Assembly (NCBI GenBank): GCA_003952965.2
Contig: CM025853.1
Coordinates: 26,999,572 to 27,063,571, forward strand
Direction: 5' to 3'
Length of the DNA stretch: 64,000 bases
Source of the DNA: Morella rubra
Lineage: Eukaryota; Streptophyta; Magnoliopsida; Fagales; Myricaceae
Positions 20,330 to 31,998 of this stretch are shown here, one piece after another. The position numbers and the translations under genes were made by a program. Under the pieces are notes generated by a model. The model did not search any database. It was not told the DNA's origin and was given only the letters and a program-made list of their open reading frames with translations. Each line of letters begins with the position of its first letter. Position 1 is the stretch's first letter.

Positions 20330-20745
20330 CCATGCCGTAATATTATTGTTGGTCCTTTAATTATGGGCCAATTTCAAACTCGTCCCCTAATTATGAAAAC
20401 ATCGATTTACATCTTATAACTTTTAAAAATTATCAATGTACGCCTCCGTGCAAATCAACTGTTAAGTCATATGGAAACACATGTAAAATGATTAAAATAT
20501 CATTCCAAGACAAATTTTAAAAAATAAATTAAAAAAAATATAGATTATAAAAGAGAGTTTCCATAGTTTTATTTAAAAAATATTACTTTTATTTAAAAAT
20601 ATCATCTCTAATATTGTTAGTAATTTTGTCTTTGAGAGACATTTCAATCATTTTACATGTTAAATTGCCGTTTTCATAGTTAGAGAAATGAGTTTGAATT
20701 GACCCATAGTTAGGGGATGAACTATAATATTACTCTTGATTCCAT
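20330..20745. repeat. Fold-back MITE-like element downstream of SCPL copy 2
   Basis: The left arm 'ggtcctttaattatgggccaatttcaaactcgtcccctaattatgaaaac' is answered by the right arm 'agttagagaaatgagtttgaattgacccatagttaggggatgaac' in inverted orientation. About 400 bp, non-coding. Family not identified. Confidence 0.5.
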
Positions 20746-20779
20746 TTTTCTTTTTGGAGTCTTGGAGTATAGAAGCATA

Positions 20780-21626
20780 CACTACAGGAATAAAGGCCTA
20801 TAGCGGCGCCCGTACATAAACCGCGCTATAGGTTCCAAAACCGCTGCTATAGATCTTATTAGCAGCGGTTTTTTAGGCGGCGGTCGTGACCGCCGTATAT
20901 CTCCGTCGTGCTCAGATCGCCTCTATGGGCGGCGATTTATGGAGACCGCTGGTGTATACGTTGACTATATAGCGGCGGTCACACAGCAGCGGTCTGACCG
21001 CCGCTATAGAGCCAACTTTTTACCGCGGATGATCTGTAGCGGCGGCCAGGTGCATCGCCGCTAAATGTTTAGCGGCGGTCTGACAGTGTTGTATATAGCG
21101 GCGGTTAGTGACCGCCGCTATAACCCTTACGTTGGTTTTCACCTAAGCTGCGGTCACCAGTGACTGCTGCTATAGGTTTTTTTTTTTAAAAAAAAAAAAA
21201 TTTTTGGGTTATACTTGAGATGCTTGTGATGCGAAGATGAATGAATCATCGCTTAATTGCTCTCCAGTATGCACTAAACGCAAAAAACTAACAAGTTCAA
21301 ATCCAAACTCATCAACTTTATATCCCCTACCAATAGCTGTGTCAACCAATCACATTTGAATAGTACAAAACGTTCTCATCAAAATAGTTTAACTCAATGA
21401 TACTTGTAATTCGCCCTTGTAATATGTGGTGCCCCCTTCACTAGTCACACAAACTCCACTATTTTGAGTTGTTCTGCCCATTTCATTATCTTTTGCACGA
21501 AACTTCATACCATTACGTACATATCGGCTGAATGATCTAGCTTCGGGGTTTGGACTTTTAGCAAGCCATCGAATTCTATTTGGAAGTTCACGCTTCCTCG
21601 CATCCTCCATATTTTGAACTTGTTTT
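20780..21626. mobile_element. CACTA (En/Spm) element, left end and internally deleted body
   Basis: It starts CACTACAGGAATAAAGGCC, the CACTA terminus. About 400 bp of subterminal repeats built on 'agcggcggtc' and 'gaccgccgcta' follow, on both strands. From about 21205 the sequence matches 25703-26122 of the complete CACTA element (DUF4216 part of the transposase, minus strand) almost base for base, so most of the interior between is deleted. The right end is lost in the assembly gap. Confidence 0.8.
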
Positions 21627-21894
21627 NNNNNNNNNNNNNNNNNNNNNNNNNNNNNNNNNNNNNNNNNNNNNNNNNNNNNNNNNNNNNNNNNNNNNNNNNN
21701 NNNNNNNNNNNNNNNNNNNNNNNNNNNNNNNNNNNNNNNNNNNNNNNNNNNNNNNNNNNNNNNNNNNNNNNNNNNNNNNNNNNNNNNNNNNNNNNNNNNN
21801 NNNNNNNNNNNNNNNNNNNNNNNNNNNNNNNNNNNNNNNNNNNNNNNNNNNNNNNNNNNNNNNNNNNNNNNNNNNNNNNNNNNNNNNNNNNNNN
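21627..21894. other. Assembly gap (268 N)
   Basis: A run of N. It begins at the exact point where the CACTA copy reads 'attttgaacttgtttt', so the gap is probably caused by the repeat. Any reading frame drawn across it is meaningless. Confidence 1.
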
Positions 21895-22513
21895 TATGCT
21901 TTGGTTGTTTGGTTTCCGCTTGTAATTTGTCTTTTATCTATATAAGATGTATATGGTTTCAACAAAAAAAAAAAAAAGAAGATTGAAGCACCAAGGTCCA
22001 TTTTTTACAGTGTGGCAAAGCTTGTCTCTTGGTACAAAAGGATAAATCAAGTTGTGGACAGTGATTTGCGATATCGAACGTATATTTTGGGGACACCAAG
22101 ATCAAGAACTAGTAGCGGTGGAAAATATCTGACCACAAAATCTAACATATCTACAAGACTCAAGTTTTAGTATGATTAGAGTACTCTAAATCTCTATGTA
22201 AATATATATATCATGCTTACACCCCAAAAACTTTCTAGTTCATGGGCTCATGCGAGCATGAAGTCCAGTTGATCAATCGTATAAAATTTCCCGATATTTG
22301 TTGCAGAAAATAAAAGAAAACGAAGGATGTCCCTCAAGCACATGTACAAGTGATCCCATTCTGAAGCTTTAAGAGCACTAGGACGTTGTTTAAACAAAAA
22401 TTCCACCATACGCGAAATACTAAACGAAATCCTTCTTGAACAAAAAAGTCTACACAATCACATCATGATCATCGGCAAGCGGCATGGGTGGGGATGATGA
22501 GAAAAAAGATTGG
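21895..22513. other. 3' flank of the split DUF3774-type gene
   Basis: Non-coding sequence between the gap and the stop codon of the split minus-strand gene. It probably includes that gene's former 3' UTR. No other gene was recognised. Confidence 0.5.
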
Positions 22514-22552
22514 CTACTTGGGTCCCCAACAAATAAAGTGCATAACATTCTC
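22514..22552 (-). pseudogene. Split DUF3774/wound-induced-type gene, 3' fragment
   Basis: On the minus strand these 39 bases read ENVMHFICWGPK and stop (TAG at 22514-22516). VMHxICWGP(K/N) is the hallmark C-terminus of the DUF3774 wound-induced-protein family. The first nine bases (GAGAATGTT) are the target duplication of the MULE at 22553. The rest of the gene is at 34909-35166, in the same frame. See that entry. Confidence 0.85.
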
Positions 22553-22727
22553 GGGAATGGATTCGGTCGAGATAGTACGGATCCAGACATGTCCAGACTG
22601 ATGGCCCAGATCTGTTCCCATAGATCTAGCGCTCTGAGTGTGCCACCTCATTTAATGAGGGGTTGGGTGCGCGCACTCAGCTCGGCTCCTCAGCAGCTCA
22701 GCCCAGCTCGCGTTGACCCCTAATTTT

Positions 22728-23130
22728 CACTACAAAAAAAAGGCCTTTAGCGGCGGTCAGAAACCGCAGCTAAAGGTCAAAAAACTGTGCTAGAGGTTTT
22801 AGCAGTAGTTTTTTAGCGGTGGTTTATAGGTCCGTCGCAATAGGTTATAACGGCAGTTTTTGCGACCGCTGGTGAAGAGTCGGTATATAGCGATGGTCTT
22901 TTAGCGGCGTTTGTGATGCCGCTACAGACCCGAAATGTTGTGGTAGCTTTTCTTGAAACGCCGCTACAGGTCGCTTGTGATCTGCGTTAAAAATCTATAG
23001 CAGCGGTTTTGTGACCGCCGCTACAGACCCGAAATGTTGTGGCAGCGTTTCTTTAAACGCTGCTACAGGTCGATTGTGATCTGCGTTAAAAATCTATAGC
23101 AGCGGTTTTGTGACCCCCGCTAAAGGTCTT
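22728..23130. repeat. CACTA subterminal repeats, left
   Basis: Dense copies of 'agcggcggt', 'gaccgccgctaaag' and close variants on both strands. In En/Spm such motifs bind the element's own TNPA-type protein. Here they alternate in orientation and could also pair as hairpins. Confidence 0.85.
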
Positions 23131-23439
23131 TTCCAGCGTTTTTTTTTTCAAAATTATTTTTTTCCTAGCGTTTTAAACAGCACTATATCAGTTTTATAAA
23201 CAGTGCAATAAATACGTGTAAAAACCTGCATTTTTTTTTTCTATATTTTCCTGTAATCCGAATTTAATAGATTTTGATTGATTGATGCAAAAATAGAAAA
23301 GTGTAATCAAACAAAATATATTTCATCATTGACTAAATAACCACGTCTTACAAGTTTTGCATCAAACAAAAAAAGTCAAACTAAAAACTAATAAGTAATG
23401 ACATTTAACAACAAATAACTATAACTTTAATTTTTAGCA

Positions 23440-25278
23440 GGTTCAGCACTTGCACCAGCACCATCTGCTCCAGCACTATCTGCATCTGCACTACCACCAA
23501 CACATTATCCTCACCATCGACATTGTCTGCCATTGCAACATTGAAAAATTAACAAACAGTAATGACATGAACAAAGATAAAAATAAATAAATACAAATAC
23601 AAGAGCTTAGTACACACTTAAAATCAAATTAATGGCAGTCTTTATTTATGTTATTATCTTACCATGAAACGTTTTCCGGCTTGAATTAGATGAGATCGGA
23701 AATGTTGGTGGAACTTGGTCGGGATTGGGATTTGCAACATTTTGGTTTTGAAGTTGCTCCTACAAAAGTTAAACAAATAATTAACTAGGATGAGGGAAAA
23801 ATAGAATCAATAGTGATTATGTGAGGGTAAGTAACTAAAATTTTTACCCAGGCTTCAGCCATCATTTTGATTGTAGATTGAAGCGATGAAATTGTAGACT
23901 GCATCATCTTCATTTGATCTTGCATCTCTATCATTTCCGCGTTATTAGAAGATTCAGGCTGAGTGGATATTATGTTGGGGTTGGCAGGATGGGATGAAGG
24001 AGTTGGTCCTAGTCCAACGCCGCGAATGCGACAATGTCGTTCTGGACCATCACTTGTGCATATCGGTCAGATGGTGACCAACTGATGTTGCCACCCATTC
24101 TGGATTGGCTCAAAGCTTAAATTGGACAGTCTTTATATAATCATCTGCTACGATCAATTGGAACTTGTTTCTCTTTTTCCTACATCACAAACACCATATA
24201 GAATGATAAAATTGTAAATTACTTATAAGAATCCTAATAATAAATATTATACCAATAAACAAACTAATTAAGTACTACGTACCAACTCGTGAGCATGACG
24301 TGCAAAGCTCTTAGATCCTGCAGCGTGGACCGACGTCTGGAGTGATCTACTTTGTTTCCCAGCTTCACTTCGATGCTACATTAACACCAAGACATTATAA
24401 ATTAATAATAAGCTATATTCATGAAATCCATAATACAAAGAAATAATGTCATACTCGTCCTGCATCAGAATACCAAAAATCGACTAAGTTGCAAAATTGC
24501 TCCAAATTAACGTCTGTTGGAGCTTTACTTTTGACATGTTGAGGCGTAAAGGCCTCATTGAAAAATTTGTGCTTCAAACTACATTTGTAGTTCCTCCATT
24601 TTTCTCCCAAATCTTTGATGAACCAATGCTTCACTGTATCCCCCAATGGAGGCTCGGGGATTGTAAAGCGCCTCTGCAAAATATACCCCAAGAGTTAGGT
24701 ACGTCAATTATTAAACTTATATAATTGAATTTTAAGTACTGTGAATAAAATTAGGTATACCGTCATAATACTCAAACAATCCTCCTTTATTGCCGTAGGG
24801 ACTCTACGCCAATCCACGGCATCTAGGGGGATTTGATTAGGAACACGGGCAACGCAACCTGTGAATTTGTTAAAAATGCCTCCTTTATCACCTAGAGGCT
24901 GCCCATTGTCATTAAAACGCGTTGGAATCCATTCACCCTCTTTTAGATTCCACACGTCAGTCATGCGCTCACCACGCGCTTTACGAACTTGAGTATCATC
25001 TGCACATGTAAAATGTGAAATTAAATTCACTAACAAATAACTAAAATTATCACTATTTTGGTTATTAACAAACCAAGTGTTTCGTCATCGTTCGAAGGTT
25101 CATCATCTTCGAACGATAGTATGGTAGCTTGATGTGAAGGAAGGATAGATTGCTGTGATGATGGCGTAGGTTGCTGTGATGATGGTGTAGGTTGTAGTGA
25201 TGATGGTGTAGCTTGCTGTGATGATGGCGTAGCTTGCTGTAATGAAGAGGATATAGTTCTGAACCTCTTCCTCGTCAT
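23440..25278 (-). pseudogene. CACTA TNP1/TNPA-like protein (Transposase_24 type), degenerate
   Basis: Start at ATG 25278 (MTRKRFRT). Exon pieces: a Ser/Gln/Pro-rich head with SSQQATP repeats, then 'PLGDKGGIFNKFTGCVARVPNQI..' (about 24770-25000). Next comes 'GDTVKHWFIKDLGEKWRNYKCSLKHKFF' in part (24449-24691), the core of the plant Ptta/En-Spm transposase_24 family, followed by a short basic exon (24300-24375) and a helical Met/Gln-rich tail (23860-24060). These proteins bind the subterminal repeats. Exons are separated by short introns and I could not join them with certainty. Some junctions look damaged. Confidence 0.7.
25120..25260 (-). repeat. 21-bp tandem repeat in the TNP1-like gene
   Basis: About five units of 'tgatggcgtaggttgctgtga', encoding repeated SSQQATP on the minus strand. 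All units keep the frame, so the repeat varies in number without breaking the gene. Confidence 0.75.
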
Positions 25279-25433
25279 TGTACCTACACAAGAAACTGTA
25301 GTAATTGATATTCGAGAATCAATTAACCATAACAATATCCTAGTAATTTCCCTAAAGTAATATTCATACACGACATATGCTTAAACAAAACAACATCAAT
25401 AAAACTAAATTCCAACAAGATTATAATGCATGT

Positions 25434-28400
25434 CTAAAAGAAATGAATTAAATAGAGAGATAATTGACATACCGTACGAAAGTCCTGAGATATATCTAGT
25501 GTTGTTCCTTCCACCTCATTTCTAAACCACATCATATCATCTTGTACATTCTCAGGGACTTGCTCAATGTTGAAATTATAAGGCTCATTTTCACAATAGT
25601 CATCCATCTCATCATCAAACATCTCACCATTACCAGTATCAAACACATCTCTTGGTTTGGTCTTGACAACTACTTCCCAATTTGGATGTCTTTCATCAGA
25701 TATGTAGTATACTTGAGATGCTTGTGATGCGAAGATGAATGGATCATCGCTTAATTGCTCTCCAGTATGCACTAAACGCATGAATTAACAAGTTCGAATC
25801 CAAACTCATCAACTTTATATCCCTTACCAATAGTTGGGTCAATCCAATCACATTTGAATAGTACAAAACGTTCCTCATCAAAATAGTTTAACTCAATGAT
25901 ACTTGTAATTCGCCCGTAATATGTGGTGCCCCCTTCAACAGTCACACAAACTCCACTATTTTGAGTTGTTCTGCCATTTCATTATCTTTTGCACGAAACT
26001 TCATACCATTACGTACATATCGGCTGAATGATCTAGCTTCGGGGTTTGGACCTTTAGCAAGCCATCGAATTCTATTTGGAAGTTCACGCTTCCTCGCATC
26101 CTCCATATTTTGAACTTGTTTTCCTCGGACAGCAACTCAAGATTAACACTATTTATAAGTTTTAAAGTAACCAACCAATGCAAAACATTTTAAACATAAA
26201 ACATACATAGTCTTGAAACCAATCACAAAATTCATCCCTATGCATCTTGTCGATGACATAATCTGTGGGCCGACTCCTACGATTTGTTGCCTTCAATCGA
26301 TCCTATGCATTCTGCATGACTATAGAATTAAAAGCCACAAATATATTGGGTATAAACATTCTCAATGAAAGAGTTATATGTCTTAACAACACTTACGTGC
26401 GAATTTAGATTAACTCATCGTAATTAAAAAGGATATATCGATGGGCTTGCATGCACGCCTTTGTATCAAGACGAACAAGAGATTCCTCCCATAGTATCGT
26501 CTACATTTCTTGGGATCTATTAAAGATCGTTGGGACTGATTCTAAATATCTTGAACAAAAAGTTAAGCATTCATCTGCTATATATCCTTCAGCAATAGAG
26601 CCTTCAGGTGCGGCTGTATTGCGAACATAAGATTTGAAACGATGCATGCACCTACACCAACAATATTACATTTCAAAAAATAAACACGTGCAAGAAACCT
26701 ACGTAACATATTTCTATAACTAATATTACCTCTCTATAGGATACATCCACCGAAGTTGAACCGGTCCACCCATCTTACATTCTGCAACTAGATGTACGAC
26801 CAAGTGCACCATAACAGTAAAAAATGAAGGCGGAAATATCATTTCAAGTTGACACAATGTTATAGGAATTTGAGCCTCAAGTCGATCTAGGTCCTCTAAT
26901 CGTAATGTTTTGGAACAAATTTCCCTAAAGAAACATGACAATGCGATTAAAGGAGAACAAACATTGCTTGGTAACGATCTCCGTATTGCAATGGGCATCA
27001 AATGCTGCATCAAGATGTGACAGTCATGACTCTTCAAACCTATGATATTACGTTGTTCAATCTTGACACAACGTGATATGTTCGAAGCAAAACCATCCGG
27101 CAATTTCACATTCTTTATCACTTTTAGGAAAGCATTCTTTCTCTTCGCGAGTCATAGTAGCAAGCACCCGGCAAATGCAACTTTCCTGCATCAGTAGTCT
27201 TGGATGGAGATCATGTCTTATTCCCATGCTTTGTAAGTCAAGACGTGCCTTATAGTTATCTTTTGTCTTCCCGTCCACATTTAACAATGTACCAATTATG
27301 TTGTCAACTACGTTCTTTTCTATATGCATCACATCTAGATTATGCAAATGCAAAATTTCCTGCCATTATCCAACCACCATGAACAAGTCTGAAACATACA
27401 ACATGGACATGCAAGACGTCCTTTTGTACTCCATCCAGAGAGGTCACCATATGCAGGAAAATCGTTAATTGTCCACATCAATGCCGCACGCATCTTAAAC
27501 ATATTTTCGTAGCAATGTCATAAGTATCTAATCCAACATCCCACAACTCTTTTAACTCTAATATCAATGGCTCTAGATATACATCTATCTTGAAAGAAGG
27601 AGATTTGGTCCAGGAATAAGCAATGACAACATTAAAGATGAACGTTTCATACACATCCAAGGAGGCAAGTTATAAGGTACCAATATCACTGGCCATGTAC
27701 TATGACTAGTACTCATGTTCCAAAAAGGATTGAACCATCCGCTGCTAACCCAAGCCTGACATTACGAGGATCAAAGCAAAATCAGCATACTGAGAATCAA
27801 ATGCCTTCCAACTAGACCATCAGCCGGATGCCTTAACAACCCATCATTTACACGGCCATCGTGATGCCATTTCATATGAAAAGCAGTTTTTGAGGACATG
27901 AATAGCTCTGTAATCGTGCTTTAAAGGAAACCACCGCAAAACCTTAGCTGGTTTTCTCTTATATCTCTTGGATGATCCACCTTCATTCTGTGACAAATTA
28001 TTTCCCTCCCCATTGCCCTTCCATTTTGATGCTCACACTTTGAACAAACTTCCACCTTCTCATTCTCATTCCAAAACAACATACAACCATTTGGACAAAC
28101 ATGGATCTTTTCATATCCAAGGCCTAACTCTTTCACATATTTTTAGCTTCATAAGTGTCCTTTGGCAATTTAGCACCCGCAGGAGCATATCACCCAGTGT
28201 TTGGAGTAACCACGTAAAAGAGGTATTACTCCATCCTCCCATGCACTTCAAATGATATAACTGTACAACAGCAGTTAACTTACTAAATTTTGTGCACCCT
28301 TCATACAAAGGATCATCTGCATCTTTAAGCATTTCATAAAATTTTGAAGCCGTATCATTAGGATACTCTCTTTCTTCTCGTACATCGTGAGCTTCTCTTT

Positions 28401-28735
28401 CCGATTCTATGGAAATACCTCTAATAGTTCATGCATCCCAGTTGATGTTTCACACATTTGACTATCTTGAACAAAAATAGAAGGACTACTAGATGCTGTC
28501 CTATCTCGCGTTTCACCATGCACAAACCAATGATTGTAACCCGCATACATTCCATATTGGACAAAATGATCATGTACCGTACGTATGTTATACCTCTTGT
28601 AATTGACGCACTTTACACAAGGGCAACAAATTCTCCCATCACTACCCACACTTTTAGATGCAAAACTTAGAAACTCATTGACTTCCAACACATATTCTCT
28701 TGTCCGCGTTTCTTGTTCATCCAACTCTTGTCCAT
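25434..28735 (-). pseudogene. CACTA TNP2/TNPD transposase, degenerate
   Basis: Pieces appear in normal order on the minus strand. ATG 28735 (MDKSWM) begins the transposase-associated domain (to 28407; ICCPCVKCVNYKRY..HFVQYGMY). A zinc-rich region follows (27921-28136; HVCPNGCMLFW, CSKC). The tnp2 core spans 27057-27660 and includes 'LHNLDVMHIEKNVVDNIIGTLLN' in part. DUF4218 lies at 26726-27121 (QMIFPPSFFTVMVHLVVHLV type) and DUF4216 at 25434-26180 (DDPFIFASQASQVYYI). The frame changes several times, including one shortly after the start, so the enzyme is not made. A copy of the 25703-26122 part is found again at 21205-21626. Confidence 0.85.
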
Positions 28736-29042
28736 GAGCGCTAATAACAACTATATGAAATGCAAAAAAAAAAAGCTATGTACCATTTTAATGTTCATCA
28801 CATGTTATCAAGATTTTGATATCAACTAACAAAATCAACAAACAAACATTAACAATAAAACTATAAATAATCCTTTCAACTTAGAGATCCTCCGTAAAGA
28901 GGACTGGTTTGTTTCACCTCAAGTTAGACCTCCAACGTCAGTGTAGAGGTATCCACCGGAAGTGATCTCAAAAGTTAAATAAAAACTAAAGATAAATATA
29001 GATCAACAAATAAACATTAAACATTAAACAACACAAACATTG

Positions 29043-29320
29043 TCCTCCAATCTCCAACAAAAACTACATAACCAACAACAGATAATAGTTACCCCTCCAA
29101 TCTCCAATAAACTCCACAGAACCAACAACAAGTAATAGTTAGCCCTGCCCTCCGCCTTCCATCAAAAGCCACAAACTCCAATCTCCAATAAAAACCACAG
29201 AACCAACAACAGATAATAGTTACCCTTTTCAATAACTCCACAGAACAACAACAAGTAATAGTTAGCCCTGCCTCCGCCTTCCAACAAAAGCCACAAACTC
29301 CAATCTCCAACAAAAACCAA
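29043..29320. repeat. 131-bp tandem repeat (about 2.1 copies)
   Basis: 'accaacaacagataatagttaccc' at 29071 recurs at 29202, with the intervening 'ctccaatctccaataaa..ccacagaaccaacaacaagtaatagttagccctgcc..ccgccttcca' also repeated. It lies in the upstream region of the CACTA transposase gene. Confidence 0.75.
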
Positions 29321-29399
29321 CAAACAATAATAATAGTAATTGATATTCGAGAATCAAAATACCACTGACCTGTTCCAGAGCAATTCCTTATTAGCAACT

Positions 29400-31189
29400 C
29401 ACCTATCAACCCTCAATTAGGAACAACGACCAAATCTGAAAATGTATTCGAATCAGTTTCTAAAATTCGAAAAAAGCACACAAATATATAATATGCACTT
29501 AGCTGTAAGAGGAACGAAGCTAATGCTATATTCATGATAAAACGAAATTATAATATTGTAAAAATATGCTAACCCTCCAAAACCTCAACGCTGCTTAGCC
29601 TTCAATTTCACGATTTGCACGATTGCTGGTTGATAGTCAATGAAATTTTTGGTTTCTGTATCTAAGACGATAAGATGAAGATCTTACTTTCTTTTGAGAA
29701 TCAATAGTTATAATAATCTTAAATTACAAAGCACTTCGCCAACAACGACAGGAAAAAGGCAATGAAATTTCTGAAGCCCCAACAGCAAAAAACTTCCCAC
29801 ATGGTCACCTTCTTTGTTGGTAATCTTTCACACTAAGTCTAAGCCCCTAAGTACTGATTCTCCATTAACAGTCGAACCTGGCCTGCTGGCCACTATAAAT
29901 GTTGTGAGCTAGTGGGATTTAGTGACTAACCACGATGCACATCCATATTAGCTAGTGGAGGTCTCACCAGGCAGCACTGCATGTGTGGCTGAATATTTTT
30001 CAGGGCCAACTCCTATTTTTCAATGACTAACCACGATGTACATCCATATTTTTCAGGATTTTTTACGGGTTGTTTTGTTTTTAGGGACAACTCCTAAACA
30101 CATTTTCAGGGCCAACAGAAAAACAATAGAACTAATGCATCTACGTAGAATTTCCCCTTTTTTCTATTTGCTCTTCAAATCTTTTAAACAAATGAAAAGA
30201 AAACTGAAGACAAGACTAGCTGAAGCCAATTCGCAAACAAGCCCTAACCATTCAAGATTTATCATAGTTGAAGTCGAAATTACCTGGTTATAGAACTTCT
30301 CTTCCTTTGCAGCAGCAGTACATCTCAATTTTCATGGAATGATCTTCTTAGGCTGCATGCACTGCAACAAAAATTTGGCAATTAGAAGAGAAATAGGAAA
30401 ACGAAAGAGAAAAGGAAGAGAGATGGGAAATTACCTCTCCCGGCGCTGTTCGAACGACTCACGACGTGCCTCGAGAAAGAATGAGGGGCGAGAGAGGGCG
30501 AGAGGATTAAGAGATAGAGTAAGAGAAACCGAGAGGGTAAGAGGTAGAGTGAGAGACGGACGAGAAAGGGGGAAAGGGGCTGTCCGGGAGAGGGGGAGCT
30601 GGGGCTGTTTTGAGAAGGGAAAGGGGGTTGAGAGAACGTCGCCGTTTTGAGAGAAAGGGGGTGAGTTCACCGTTGCAATATAATTCAAATCCTTTTTTTT
30701 TTCTCTAATTTTTTAATAATAAGTTATATTTTGTAGTTATGTGTTTTTAGTAAATTAAAATCAGTTGTAAATTGTAATAGTATTTAAAAATCTTTATACT
30801 TAGTATTAAATACATAGCATGTTATTCTTTACACTCTTTTTTTATAATTAGTATAATAATCTTAATTAAAATAGGTTGGTAGTAATAATATATAATACTT
30901 ATAATTTAAAAGTATATGTTTGTTATATAATTGATATGTGCTAATTAACCTAAGCACTTTATATATATGTACCTACTTAATGACTAAATCATAGCCTCTA
31001 AGACTATATATATAACAACTTCAATTTTCACAACACTTCCTTATAATTCATATTTTATTAAGTAGGTCTTAAAATAAAAATTTTCAAATACATGACAAAA
31101 TAAAATTATATATTAAAAGGAATATAATAATATATAAAATAATTATTAACATTAAATAACTTATAATTAATAAATAGAATTTTTTTTTC
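29400..31189. other. CACTA 5' non-coding region
   Basis: Upstream region of the minus-strand transposase gene. It contains a repeated phrase 'gactaaccacgatg(c/t)acatccatatt' (29921, 30024), a GA-rich low-complexity stretch (30390-30665), and AT-rich sequence (30670-31170) shared with the second CACTA remnant (55010-55540). No separate gene is supported. Confidence 0.6.
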
Positions 31190-31697
31190 ACTTATACCTA
31201 TAGCAGCGTTTGTGTCAACAAGCGCTGCTATAGATGCACCTTTAGCAGCATTTTGTAAACAAAACGCTACTAAAGTTGGGATCTACAGCGGCGGTCGCTG
31301 TGACCGCCGCTGTAAATACTATATTTCTAGCAGCGTTTGCACAAACGCTGCTAGAGATTACACATATACGCGGTCACAGTGACCGGCGCAGAGTTTTTTA
31401 AAAAAATGGCTAAAAAATAAACCTTTAGTGGCATTTCTGACAAACGCCGCTATAGGTAAAACTTTTACTGGCGTTTTTCCAAAAAAAGCCACTAAAAGTT
31501 AGATTTCTAGCAGCGTTTTTTAAAAAACGTTGCTATAAATTAAACCTATAGCAGCGGTCATGATGACCGCCGCTATATGTCATATCTTTAGTTAAAAAAC
31601 GCTACTAGAGGCTATATTTAGCGGTGGTCTAACGGCGTTTTCAGTTTTAGCGGCGGTTAATAAAACCGCCGCTAAAAAGACCACCGCTAAAGTAGTG
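31190..31697. repeat. CACTA subterminal repeats, right
   Basis: Alternating 'tagcagcgtttgt', 'acaaacgctgctag' and 'gcggcggtc' motifs in both orientations, ending in the inverted CACTACTTTAGCGG terminus. Confidence 0.85.
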
Positions 31698-31998
31698 TTT
31701 TCTCCTCCCTTTTCTTTTCCCCCGAAACCCCAGGTACCCTCTCCCTAAACATGATTGTGAGCTTCGACCACTAGAGAAACACAATCTCCTACCTCTTTCC
31801 AAGACCACACTCGTGCACTCCAGCTACTCAAGTAAGTTTCTTGTTCGTTCGGTTTGATTCAGTCGTTTATACGATCGAATTATAGATTGGCCTTTTCGGA
31901 TCGATTTTCTTTCTTATTGATCAAACAATAGCACCTTAGGGCCGGTTTGTGCGTGTAGTGTTTTCTTTTGCTATCTTCTTCTTATTTTGGGGCATCTA

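Larger units (their letters stand above)
22728..31697 (-). mobile_element. CACTA (En/Spm) transposon, near full length
   Basis: Termini are CACTACAAAAAAAAGGCC on the left and, inverted, CACTACTTTAGCGGTGG on the right, with a 3-bp target duplication TTT (22725-22727, 31698-31700). The uninterrupted right arm of the host MULE (about 34730) reads 'gaccccaatttttctcctccc' in inverse, exactly what is expected after removing the CACTA and one TTT. Two genes run on the minus strand: a TNP2/TNPD transposase and a TNP1/TNPA-like protein. Both are decayed, so the element is probably inactive by itself. Confidence 0.92.

Noticed and set aside
21580-22001. Reading frames across the assembly gap
   Set aside because: They consist mostly of N.
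25120-25260. Possible CRISPR-like array
   Set aside because: It is a coding 21-bp tandem repeat without spacers, in a plant transposon gene.
30339-30688. Arg/Glu-rich frame and its Ser/Leu/Pro-rich opposite
   Set aside because: Low-complexity GA repeat, open on both strands, with no motif.
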